Assembly (NCBI GenBank): GCA_900772715.1
Contig: CAAGRN010000178.1
Span: 1-5,791 of the forward strand
DNA from: an uncultured Subdoligranulum sp.
GTDB lineage: Bacteria; Bacillota_A; Clostridia; Oscillospirales; Ruminococcaceae
Direction: 5' to 3'
Length of the DNA stretch: 5,791 nucleotides
A model generated the notes under the pieces. It was given only the letters and a program-made list of their open reading frames with translations, was not told the origin of the DNA and ran no database searches. A program made the position numbers and the translations under genes. Shown here one piece after another: positions 1-5,791 of the stretch (its first letter is position 1; each line of letters starts with the position of its first letter).

Positions 1-1
1 C

Positions 2-3000
2 ACCAGCACGATCAGCGGGCAGGAAGGACCGTTCACCAGCCAAGCCGAAGCGGATGCCGCTGCCGAAGCCGCCAAGAATGCGGCCATCGGGCAGCTGCAA
101 AACGAAGCGCAGGGCATGGTAGATGCCGCTATTGCCTCGGCGCGGGCGCAGCTTGCCAATATTACATTCAGCTATGACGAGGTCACCATCCCGCACGGCT
201 TCGACAGCACGCCCGGTACGCTGGGCAGCCGCCAGACCATTACCGTTCCTGCCAACAGCTCGAACGACTACCCGATGCAAAACAATGAATGGTCGGTAAA
301 AGTCAGCATCGACAAAATCGACAGTGAAACCAAGCAGCGCATCAAGGGCAATGCCGAGTTTAAGATTTTCGAGTGGGATACCGTCTGGCGGTGCTATATC
401 CCGACAGGCGGGTACAACCAGTATAAAGTTGAGCGCCAAGCCGATGGAACTTACAAGGTCATCAACCACAGCGACTATGCGGGCGGTTCGGATGATTTGT
501 TCTACACCCAGCGCAACGAGGGCAAGTTCGTCATCGTGGAGAGCCGCGCTCCCAGCGGGTATTACGGCGACTGGACGGATGCAACCAAACCCGGCACGGC
601 AGGCTCTGTTCTTGGCAAGCGGGCGTATGCCTTTGAAATTACCAAAGCATTGGACGGTCAGATAATTCGGCTGGGCAACGCCGACTACAACGCCGACATC
701 ACTACGAACAACAGCGGCGGTACCCTTATCAACACCGGCGAGGGCATCGTCACTATCACATTTGGCAGCCGCAACGCAGATAAGACCTACGCCACAGACC
801 CCACCGGCATTGCCAACAACGAAGATTCCTACACCATGCACGCCAATGCCGACAAGATGCAGAACGACCGTGTCCTCGGCAATATTTTGCTGACGAAAGT
901 GGATCTGGACGCCGCGCGGTATCTGGCTGCGGGCAGCAACGGCGACACTACGCTGGAGGGGGCGGTGTATGATCTGTATGCTGCAGACGCCATTGAACAT
1001 CCGGACGGGGTTTCGGGTGTGGTGGATTACTCCAAAATCACCGATGCCAACGGCACGCCCCTTTGGCACACCACGGCTCTCACCAACGGTGGCTGGGATA
1101 CGGATTACCTGCCCATTTTGCAGAAAGACCGACTTGTGGCTTCCGCCCAAATCAAGGACGGCAAGCTGGCGTTTGCCAACCTGTACATGGGCAGATACTA
1201 CCTTGTGGAACGCGCCACCGGGCTGGTACTGCCCATTGACGGAAACGGCAAGCTGTATGTTACCGGGAAGTATCCGCTTTTGAACAAAAAGCTGGAACGC
1301 ACCGGCAAGTACAGCAGCCTTGCCACCAAGGGTGGCGAGTACACCGACTACATCTACAAAAACCAGTATTCTGCTGTGGCTGAGAGCCGCAAGCTGGACG
1401 GCAGCAAGGCGTGGGATGGGTACTACCTGTCCTACGCCAAAGGGTATCTCTGCGATGAGGTCAACCACTACAAAACCTTGTCCTATGCAGATGAATCCAC
1501 CTACCACATCCACGCCGAGCAGGAAAGCCAAGACGAAGTCCTCAAATCCGGCTTTAGTTTGCAGAAGTTGGTTTCGACCACCGGTCAGCCCTCTCCGGCG
1601 CTGAAGCTGGAGGGCGCGGGCTTTACCGTTTATCGAATCTCCCAACTGAGCAAGGCAACGCAGTTCAAGCAGAACTCGGATGGCAGCTATGATGCCGCCA
1701 GCATCCTGTCCGCCTACCGCAAGGACAATTACGATAACGCCACACTAAAATACGATTTCACCCATGAAGGACAAGCTATCGCCAATATGTTCGAGAGCAG
1801 CACCGACACAGTCAACGCCTATAACGCAACCATGACCGCAGACGGTGACTACGCCAACGGCAGGGGCAACGGATGGATGCCTACGGATCAGCCCGCTGAA
1901 TATAGGCTGGCAGAAATGTTCACGAACGATGAGGGCATCTTTCGCGTTGAAGGCTTGCCCTATGGGCAATACCTTGTTGTGGAAACCACCATCCCCAAGG
2001 ATGTGTTCCAGTGTGATCCGTTCATCGTGACAGTGGACGCCAACAGCCCGCAAAGCCGATTCACGATTCCCGCGGGCAGTGTCACCACCGCCAGCAACGA
2101 TTATATGACCTTTAACGTGCTGGACGAGGAACTGGAAGGCTATTTGCAACTCATCAAGACCGACACCGAAACCGGCAAAGCGGTCAAAATCGCAAATACG
2201 GCTTTTGCACTGTATCGGCTGGACGAAAAAGACCGCAAGACCCGCATTTCCATGATCGACCCCGCCAGCGGCAGCGCCGCCAAAAAAACGGATGTGTTCT
2301 ACACCGATGCAGACGGTCTTATGAAAACACCCGAAAAGCTGCCGCTGGGGCGCTATCTCATTGAGGAACTGCAAGGCCCGGAAGGGTACTATAACGATCC
2401 TGCCTACTCGGTAGAATTTGAAATCAAGTCTGACCGCGTCTGGCAGGTCGTGGGCGATGCCACGGATGACATGGACGAGTACATCGTTACGGAGAAATAC
2501 TGCAATCATGAAACGCTCGGTCAGCTTACGATCCGAAAGCTGGGCAATGTCTTGACCGATTACAAGGACGGTCAGTTCATCTACACGCAGGACAACCTGG
2601 CGGGCGCAGTGTACGAAATTCACGCTGCAGCCGACATTGCCACACCAGACCGCCAAGGCACCTACTGGTATAAGGACGGTGACCTCGTTGCCACCGTTAC
2701 TACTGGCGCGGAGGGGCAGGTGGATGAAGTGAAATTCAGCCCCACCCGCACACAGGCAACCCACGATTTCCTCACGGTCAGCCACGATGGCACCAAAGGC
2801 GAAGTGACAGTGACCTTGCCGTTGGGCAAGTACACCATTACCGAGGTTCAAGCACCGTATGGTTTTGTGCTGACCCGACAGAGCTACACCGTGAAATTCG
2901 GCTGGGACAACCAGAAAAATGACATCGTGCTGGCAAAAACCATCGTCAGCCACGAGCAGGACGGCGACAAGGAATGTTCGTACAGCATTGTGAATGTCAA

Positions 3001-4411
3001 GGACGCCTCGGATGCCCACAAGAACGGGCAGGCGCTTGTGTTTGAAAATGCGCGGGTTCTGCCGGTTCCTGAAAAGCCCGGCGATAAAGTCAGCAAAATC
3101 GGTGTAGGCATTTACAAGAGGGATCGCGAGGCGCTGACCTATCTGCCCGGTGCGGTGTATGAACTCTACACCGTGGATGACATCTATTCCGCAGACGGCA
3201 CAAAGCTGCTGGACGCAGGTGCAAAGCTGGCAGAAAGCAGCCCCACCAACGAAAGAGGCTTTACTTGGTTTAATGTGGATGTGCCGATTCGCGGCGAATA
3301 TTACATTGACCCGGTAGGTCCGCGAAGCGCCAGCCGCGAGAACAGCGGCAGATACCGTATTGTGGAAATCACCGCCCCTGCCGGTTACCTGCTGGACAGC
3401 ACCCCTGTGGATGTAGAGTTTACCTACGAGGGTCAGCAAATCGCGTGGCAGGTCGTGAACGGTACAAACACCAACCTGCGCACCAGTGTAGACATTTCCA
3501 AGCAGGACATCACCAACGGAAAGGAACTGCCCGGCGCGAAGCTGGAAATCCGCGATGCAGACGGCAATCTGGTAGAGGGCTGGACCTCCGGTAAAGTGCC
3601 GCACACCGTGCGCGGGTTGGAACAGGAAAAGGAATACACCCTGATAGAGAAACGCGCCCCGGATGGCTACACCGAAGCCGAAAGCATCGTGTTCAAGCTG
3701 GTGCAGAACGGTACAGAGCAGGTCAATGAGGTGTATGTGAAATCCGACGATGATTGGGTAAAACTCGATGATACCACCGTCATTATGCAGGACGCACCTG
3801 TACTTGACATAGACAAAACGGACATTGCTGGTAATCTGCTGCCGGGAGCTACGCTGACGATCCGTGATGTAGACGGCGAAGTTGTTGACACTTGGGTGAC
3901 AGATTACAAAACGCATCGTGTTCCCGTTTCGGATGACTACATCAAATTGTCGGATGAAGAAACCGAGTACATCTACACCCTGACCGAAGATGCCGCCCCG
4001 GCTGGCTTTGAAATTGCCGAATCGGTGCAGTTCAAGGTACAGCAAGCAGACGAAACTGTTTGCCTGTTCGTCCGCGAAAATGCCGATGCCGAATGGGTGC
4101 GCGCCGACAAACGGCTAATTCAGATAATCGATGAAGCCACACCCCGCGAGGACACGCCCACACCGACCCCTGCGCCCACACCGCAGCCGATGCCCGCTGC
4201 AACCCCGGCGCCCACTCCTGTTCCCACGCCGGTTATTACGCCGCGCAAGGTGCAGACCCTCCCGCAGACAGGAGATGGTTTCCCGCTGCTGGCTATTGTG
4301 GTCGTGGCTCTTGCGTCCGCGACAGGTATCGTGTTGCTGACCGTCAAACAGAAAAATGCACTGAAAGAAACTTCTGATGAGGAGGATGCCGATGAAAGTT
4401 CTGATTGTTGA
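2..4411 (+). CDS. Large LPQTG-anchored multi-CnaB (SpaA/pilin-like) surface adhesin, 5'-truncated by window edge
   Basis: Seen: the reading frame is open from base 2 to the TGA at 4409-4411 (1469 codons), so the gene starts upstream. The ATG at 116 lies inside continuous coding sequence and has no Shine-Dalgarno site. Order by visible residue: Ala-rich, probably helical stretch (about 13-56); about eight CnaB-like domains (100-1379), most opening with a Lys-x-Asp type strand and holding a Glu followed by an AP-x-GY-like loop; Pro/Thr-rich linker (1385-1414); LPQTG (1420-1424); hydrophobic helix (1427-1448); charged tail ending in Cys (1449-1469). Family knowledge: CnaB domains form Lys-Asn/Asp isopeptide bonds catalysed by Glu, giving stiff stalks, and a sortase links the Thr of LPxTG to the cell wall. 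Inference: an extracellular stalk adhesin carried by a conjugative element, used for cell-cell or host contact. The signal peptide and any N-terminal binding domain lie outside the window. The exact ligand is unknown. A pilus backbone role is less likely because of the size and the many non-identical domains. Confidence 0.93.
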   Translation, partial: TSTISGQEGPFTSQAEADAAAEAAKNAAIGQLQNEAQGMVDAAIASARAQLANITFSYDEVTIPHGFDSTPGTLGSRQTITVPANSSNDYPMQNNEWSVKVSIDKIDSETKQRIKGNAEFKIFEWDTVWRCYIPTGGYNQYKVERQADGTYKVINHSDYAGGSDDLFYTQRNEGKFVIVESRAPSGYYGDWTDATKPGTAGSVLGKRAYAFEITKALDGQIIRLGNADYNADITTNNSGGTLINTGEGIVTITFGSRNADKTYATDPTGIANNEDSYTMHANADKMQNDRVLGNILLTKVDLDAARYLAAGSNGDTTLEGAVYDLYAADAIEHPDGVSGVVDYSKITDANGTPLWHTTALTNGGWDTDYLPILQKDRLVASAQIKDGKLAFANLYMGRYYLVERATGLVLPIDGNGKLYVTGKYPLLNKKLERTGKYSSLATKGGEYTDYIYKNQYSAVAESRKLDGSKAWDGYYLSYAKGYLCDEVNHYKTLSYADESTYHIHAEQESQDEVLKSGFSLQKLVSTTGQPSPALKLEGAGFTVYRISQLSKATQFKQNSDGSYDAASILSAYRKDNYDNATLKYDFTHEGQAIANMFESSTDTVNAYNATMTADGDYANGRGNGWMPTDQPAEYRLAEMFTNDEGIFRVEGLPYGQYLVVETTIPKDVFQCDPFIVTVDANSPQSRFTIPAGSVTTASNDYMTFNVLDEELEGYLQLIKTDTETGKAVKIANTAFALYRLDEKDRKTRISMIDPASGSAAKKTDVFYTDADGLMKTPEKLPLGRYLIEELQGPEGYYNDPAYSVEFEIKSDRVWQVVGDATDDMDEYIVTEKYCNHETLGQLTIRKLGNVLTDYKDGQFIYTQDNLAGAVYEIHAAADIATPDRQGTYWYKDGDLVATVTTGAEGQVDEVKFSPTRTQATHDFLTVSHDGTKGEVTVTLPLGKYTITEVQAPYGFVLTRQSYTVKFGWDNQKNDIVLAKTIVSHEQDGDKECSYSIVNVKDASDAHKNGQALVFENARVLPVPEKPGDKVSKIGVGIYKRDREALTYLPGAVYELYTVDDIYSADGTKLLDAGAKLAESSPTNERGFTWFNVDVPIRGEYYIDPVGPRSASRENSGRYRIVEITAPAGYLLDSTPVDVEFTYEGQQIAWQVVNGTNTNLRTSVDISKQDITNGKELPGAKLEIRDADGNLVEGWTSGKVPHTVRGLEQEKEYTLIEKRAPDGYTEAESIVFKLVQNGTEQVNEVYVKSDDDWVKLDDTTVIMQDAPVLDIDKTDIAGNLLPGATLTIRDVDGEVVDTWVTDYKTHRVPVSDDYIKLSDEETEYIYTLTEDAAPAGFEIAESVQFKVQQADETVCLFVRENADAEWVRADKRLIQIIDEATPREDTPTPTPAPTPQPMPAATPAPTPVPTPVITPRKVQTLPQTGDGFPLLAIVVVALASATGIVLLTVKQKNALKETSDEEDADESSDC
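299..4138 (+). repeat. Tandem array of about eight diverged CnaB-like isopeptide domains within the adhesin
   Basis: Approximate modules, with the candidate Lys codon and the candidate catalytic Glu codon: D1 299-880 (K 314, E 539); D2 881-1400 (K 896, E 1208); D3 1550-2134 (K 1565, E 1982); D4 2135-2518 (K 2156, E 2363); D5 2519-3060 (K 2537, E 2843); D6 3089-3481 (K 3116, E 3365); D7 3482-3793 (K 3500, E 3647); D8 3794-4138 (K 3815, E 3986). The Glu loops read like VESRAPSGYY (D1), EVQAPYGF (D5), EITAPAGY (D6), EKRAPDGY (D7) and EDAAPAGF (D8); D2, D3 and D4 are more diverged. Several modules end with an Asn or Asp just before the next Lys strand (for example QND before D2, FEN before the D5-D6 join, QDAP before D8), as expected for the bond acceptor. 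Boundaries are estimated by eye. The repeats are at protein level; no long identical DNA repeats were noticed. Confidence 0.8.
4154..4243 (+). repeat. Pro/Thr/Ala-rich low-complexity wall-spanning linker
   Basis: Thirty codons encode almost only Pro, Thr, Ala and a few Gln, Val and Ile residues, with repeated TPTP, APTP and PVPTP units. It lies between the last CnaB-like domain and LPQTG, where many sortase substrates carry an extended linker that crosses the peptidoglycan. The DNA is a C-rich imperfect short repeat (ccc/acc/ccg with acg/aca) and could vary in length between strains. Confidence 0.9.
4259..4408 (+). other. Sortase cell-wall sorting signal (LPQTG, membrane helix, charged tail)
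   Basis: LPQTG is encoded at 4259-4273, followed by Asp-Gly, then a 22-residue hydrophobic segment (4280-4345, beginning FPLLAIVVV), then Lys-Gln-Lys and an 18-residue tail. This is the standard order for sortase cleavage between Thr and Gly. The tail is odd: after the first lysines it becomes strongly acidic (Asp/Glu-rich) and ends in Cys, whereas typical sorting tails are short and mainly basic. Its last codons overlap the ribosome binding site and start of the next gene. No sortase gene is in the window, so the enzyme must come from elsewhere on the element or from the host. Confidence 0.93.
4380..4385 (+). promoter_or_regulatory. Ribosome binding site deciding the DUF3846-like start
   Basis: AGGAGG lies 6 bases before the ATG at 4392. 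It selects that ATG over in-frame ATGs at 4377 (which precedes the site) and 4386 (directly abutting it). The site lies wholly inside the adhesin's last codons, so ribosomes finishing the adhesin pass over it, which suggests translational coupling. Confidence 0.85.
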
Positions 4412-4811
4412 ACCTGGAAAGTACCCCCGCGAAGCCGACATCGAACACACCCTTGAAGCCGAGCAGGCAGTTGTCGGCGGCACCATTCAGGCCGTGTACC
4501 CTTGGAGGGATAGCGCCTGCATCGTCTGTAATGACAACGGCATTGCAGAAAACCTGCCGCTGAACCGTATGCTGAGCGACTATGACATCATCCATGGCAC
4601 GTTTTTCGTCTGCGGTCTGACCCGCGACGATTTTACTGACCTTACGCCCAAGCAGATGAAGCACTACGAGGAAATGTACCACGACCCGCAGCTGTTTTTC
4701 CTGCTGGGCAAGACCCTGTGCGTGGAACACACCACGCCGGAAGAATATGCCCGTTTGATGGAAAAGCAAGAGAACTCATTCCAGCCTCCCAAGGAGCGAC
4801 ACGAAAGATGA
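4392..4811 (+). CDS. DUF3846 domain-containing mobile-element protein
   Basis: A 139-residue cytoplasmic-looking protein with no signal peptide or membrane segment. It begins MKVLIVEPGKYPREADIEHT and continues with a segment containing VVGGTIQAVYPW, then CNDNG, a short LPLNR motif, then YDIIHGTFFVCG, and ends in a polar, charged tail. I recognise this order (VEPGKYP near the start, GGxIQAxYPW, NDxG, I-x-GTFF) as the DUF3846 family, common in clostridial conjugative elements and some phages. No function is known to me and no catalytic motif is evident. The start at 4392 is set by AGGAGG at 4380-4385. The gene overlaps the adhesin end by 20 bases and the next gene by 4 (ATGA), so all three are probably co-translated. 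The family call is from memory of its pattern, not from a search. Confidence 0.85.
   Translation: MKVLIVEPGKYPREADIEHTLEAEQAVVGGTIQAVYPWRDSACIVCNDNGIAENLPLNRMLSDYDIIHGTFFVCGLTRDDFTDLTPKQMKHYEEMYHDPQLFFLLGKTLCVEHTTPEEYARLMEKQENSFQPPKERHER
4791..4796 (+). promoter_or_regulatory. Ribosome binding site for the DUF4313-like gene
   Basis: AAGGAG lies 11 bases before the ATG at 4808, inside the last codons of the DUF3846-like gene. The spacing is slightly long, but the ATGA stop-start overlap allows reinitiation by terminating ribosomes. It supports 4808 over the upstream in-frame ATG at 4718. Confidence 0.65.
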
Positions 4812-5215
4812 ATCCGGAAAAAACGCTGCTGCCTTTTCATGGCAGCTATTTTGAAACTAAGGTGACCCTGCGCATTGATTCCTATGTGCAGGGTCACGGT
4901 CTGTATATCGGTCTGGACGAAGAAGGCGGCTATCCCCTGATAGATCTGACAGTAAATCTGCCGGGCAGCCGGCTGAAACAAGGTCAGGCTTATATCAATC
5001 ACGAGATGAGCGAAGATTTTCTTTGCTTTATTGAACAGAACCACTTGGGAACCGTTCTGCCACAGCACGGAGTTTCTGGGTATTGCAGCTACAAGGCAGT
5101 TGACTTTGATTTGGATCGCCTTGCAGAGCTTGCCCCGGAAGAAATGAATGCTGTGAAAAAGTTCTGGAACCTACAGGCAAAGCAGAAAACCACATCACAT
5201 GAAAAAGAACGATAA
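4808..5215 (+). CDS. DUF4313-like hypothetical protein of a mobile element
   Basis: A 135-residue soluble-looking protein with no signal peptide or transmembrane segment. Visible landmarks: an N-terminal stretch with FETKVTLRIDSY; a strand pair around GLYIGLDEEGGYPLIDLTVNLPG; an IEQNHLG segment near the middle; GVSGYCSYKAVDFDLDRL; then an acidic helix with LAPEEM and a basic, polar end. The pattern 'LTVNLPG ... FI..N.LG ... G-x-C-x-Y ... FDLD-x-L' resembles DUF4313, a small family found near DUF3846 in clostridial integrative elements; this is from memory and less certain than the neighbour's call. Function unknown. ATGA overlap with the gene before it (stop 4809-4811) and a 15-base gap to metK place it mid-operon. 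The name could be wrong, but the coding call is firm: start, ribosome site, tight packing and protein-like composition agree. Confidence 0.75.
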   Translation: MNPEKTLLPFHGSYFETKVTLRIDSYVQGHGLYIGLDEEGGYPLIDLTVNLPGSRLKQGQAYINHEMSEDFLCFIEQNHLGTVLPQHGVSGYCSYKAVDFDLDRLAELAPEEMNAVKKFWNLQAKQKTTSHEKER

Positions 5216-5216
5216 T

Positions 5217-5221
5217 AGGAG
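5217..5221 (+). promoter_or_regulatory. Ribosome binding site for metK
   Basis: AGGAG lies 9 bases before the ATG at 5231, in the 15-base gap after the DUF4313-like stop. It fixes the start at 5231 rather than the internal ATG at 5261. The gap is too short for a promoter or a hairpin terminator, so metK should be read from the upstream transcript. Confidence 0.85.
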
Positions 5222-5230
5222 AAAACACAC

Positions 5231-5791
5231 ATGAATGACATCTTTGAAAACAGCGAAACCATGCAGGAAAACGAACATCCCCGTTTTTACACCGCAGAAT
5301 CCGTTATGCGCGGGCACCCCGACAAGCTGTGCGACCTCATTGCCGACAGCGTGCTGGACGCCTGTCTGCAGTATGATCCCGCCAGCCGCGTGGCCTGTGA
5401 GGTCATGGCAACCCACGGTCACATCATTGTAGCAGGCGAAATCACGACCAACGCTAAGCCCGACGTGTTCAACATCGTCCGCGACACCCTGCGGGATGTC
5501 GGCTATGACCCGAAAGCCTACCAGATCGACTGCTACATCCACGACCAGAGTCCCGACATTGCGGGCGCTGTCGAGCCGGAATTGGCTGAGGGAGAGGACG
5601 AGGACACCCTCGGCGCGGGCGATCAGGGGGTTATGGTCGGCTACGCCTGCAACGAAACGCCCGAATATCTGCCGATGCCTGTGGTGGCGGCGCAGCGCCT
5701 TGTAACGCTGTTGGAAATCTCCCGCATGACCGGCGTTATCCCCGACATCGGCCCGGACGGCAAGGTGCAGGTCACGATGGAATACAACGGC
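5231..5791 (+). CDS. metK: S-adenosylmethionine synthetase (methionine adenosyltransferase), 3'-truncated by window edge
   Basis: Role (family knowledge): ATP + methionine + water gives S-adenosylmethionine + phosphate + diphosphate in the cytoplasm, needing Mg2+ and K+. Seen: 187 codons, about half of the usual 390 or so, covering the N-terminal domain (about 19-118) and the beginning of the central domain. Landmarks: TAESV (21-25), GHPDK (28-32; His29 and Asp31 match the catalytic His and the metal-binding Asp), VACE (54-57; Glu57 matches the K+-site Glu), VAGEITT (67-73), DQSPDI (105-110), GAGDQG (128-133) and GYACNET (137-143). Oddities: about 15 extra N-terminal residues compared with typical bacterial MetK; MRGHPDK where SEGHPDK is usual; GVMVGYA where GLMFGYA is usual; and an acidic insert-like loop (115-125) before GAGDQG. 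These suggest an accessory, element-borne lineage rather than the housekeeping copy. All catalytic positions visible here are kept, so it is probably active. The last gene of the visible operon; it runs off the window. Confidence 0.95.
   Translation, partial: MNDIFENSETMQENEHPRFYTAESVMRGHPDKLCDLIADSVLDACLQYDPASRVACEVMATHGHIIVAGEITTNAKPDVFNIVRDTLRDVGYDPKAYQIDCYIHDQSPDIAGAVEPELAEGEDEDTLGAGDQGVMVGYACNETPEYLPMPVVAAQRLVTLLEISRMTGVIPDIGPDGKVQVTMEYNG

Noticed and set aside
389..412. Cys in the WRCYIP segment of D1 as a thioester-domain cysteine
   Set aside because: Thioester adhesin domains have a similar Cys-Tyr step, but this one lies within a CnaB-like module with its own Lys and Glu, and no matching Gln motif could be identified with confidence.
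2282..2288. A7 tract as a frameshift or phase-variation site
   Set aside because: A seven-base run is short, the sense frame reads through intact, the tract lacks the standard -1 slippery heptamer register, and no pairing structure was evident after it.
1745..4045. 766-residue open frame on the minus strand
   Set aside because: It is the exact in-register complement of the adhesin codons and exists because the sense gene avoids TTA, CTA and TCA. It lies wholly inside a clear domain-rich gene and its product matches no family I recognise.
116..4411. Adhesin starting at the ATG at 116
   Set aside because: The frame is open to the window edge with matching Ala-rich composition, there is no ribosome site before 116, and no signal peptide follows. 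The gene starts upstream.
4377..4811. Start of the DUF3846-like gene at 4377 or 4386
   Set aside because: AGGAGG at 4380-4385 is downstream of 4377 and directly abuts 4386; the ATG at 4392 has proper spacing and begins the family-typical MKVLIVEPGKYP.
4718..5215. Longer DUF4313-like gene starting at 4718
   Set aside because: It would overlap 94 bases of the DUF3846-like gene and add a basic segment without family resemblance; 4808 has a ribosome site and a classical ATGA overlap.
5216..5230. Promoter or terminator between the DUF4313-like gene and metK
   Set aside because: The gap is only 15 bases, filled by a ribosome site, with no hairpin or T-run.
5261..5791. metK starting at the internal ATG at 5261
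   Set aside because: No good ribosome site precedes it, while AGGAG at 5217-5221 is well placed for 5231.

Overview
The window reads as a cargo or accessory segment of a Gram-positive (Firmicutes/Clostridia-like) conjugative element, probably from a gut Oscillospiraceae-type host. This rests on three things: a very large CnaB-type (SpaA/pilin-like) surface protein ending in an LPQTG cell-wall sorting signal, two small proteins resembling families typical of clostridial integrative elements (DUF3846, DUF4313), and a divergent S-adenosylmethionine synthetase. Base composition looks moderately GC-rich. The host and the element type are inferences, because no integrase, relaxase or type IV secretion gene lies inside the window.

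Layout: all four genes are on the + strand and nearly gapless. (i) Positions 2-4411 hold the 3' part (1469 codons) of a surface adhesin. It has an Ala-rich helical stretch, about eight CnaB-like isopeptide domains, a Pro/Thr wall-spanning linker, LPQTG, a membrane helix and an unusual acidic tail. Its true start is upstream of the window. (ii) 4392-4811 is a DUF3846-like protein (139 aa) whose start overlaps the adhesin 3' end by 20 bases. (iii) 4808-5215 is a DUF4313-like protein (135 aa) that overlaps the previous gene through ATGA. (iv) 5231 to the window end is the first 187 codons of metK (methionine adenosyltransferase), with a short N-terminal extension and changes in otherwise conserved motifs.

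Overlapping starts, strong Shine-Dalgarno sites, and the lack of any recognisable promoter or terminator indicate one polycistronic transcript with translational coupling. A plausible reading is that the adhesin promotes donor-recipient or host-surface contact during transfer. The element's own MetK may support SAM supply for methyltransferases encoded further downstream. The two DUF proteins have no known function. No gap over 15 bases lies between genes, and no RNA gene, IS element, CRISPR array or attachment site was seen.
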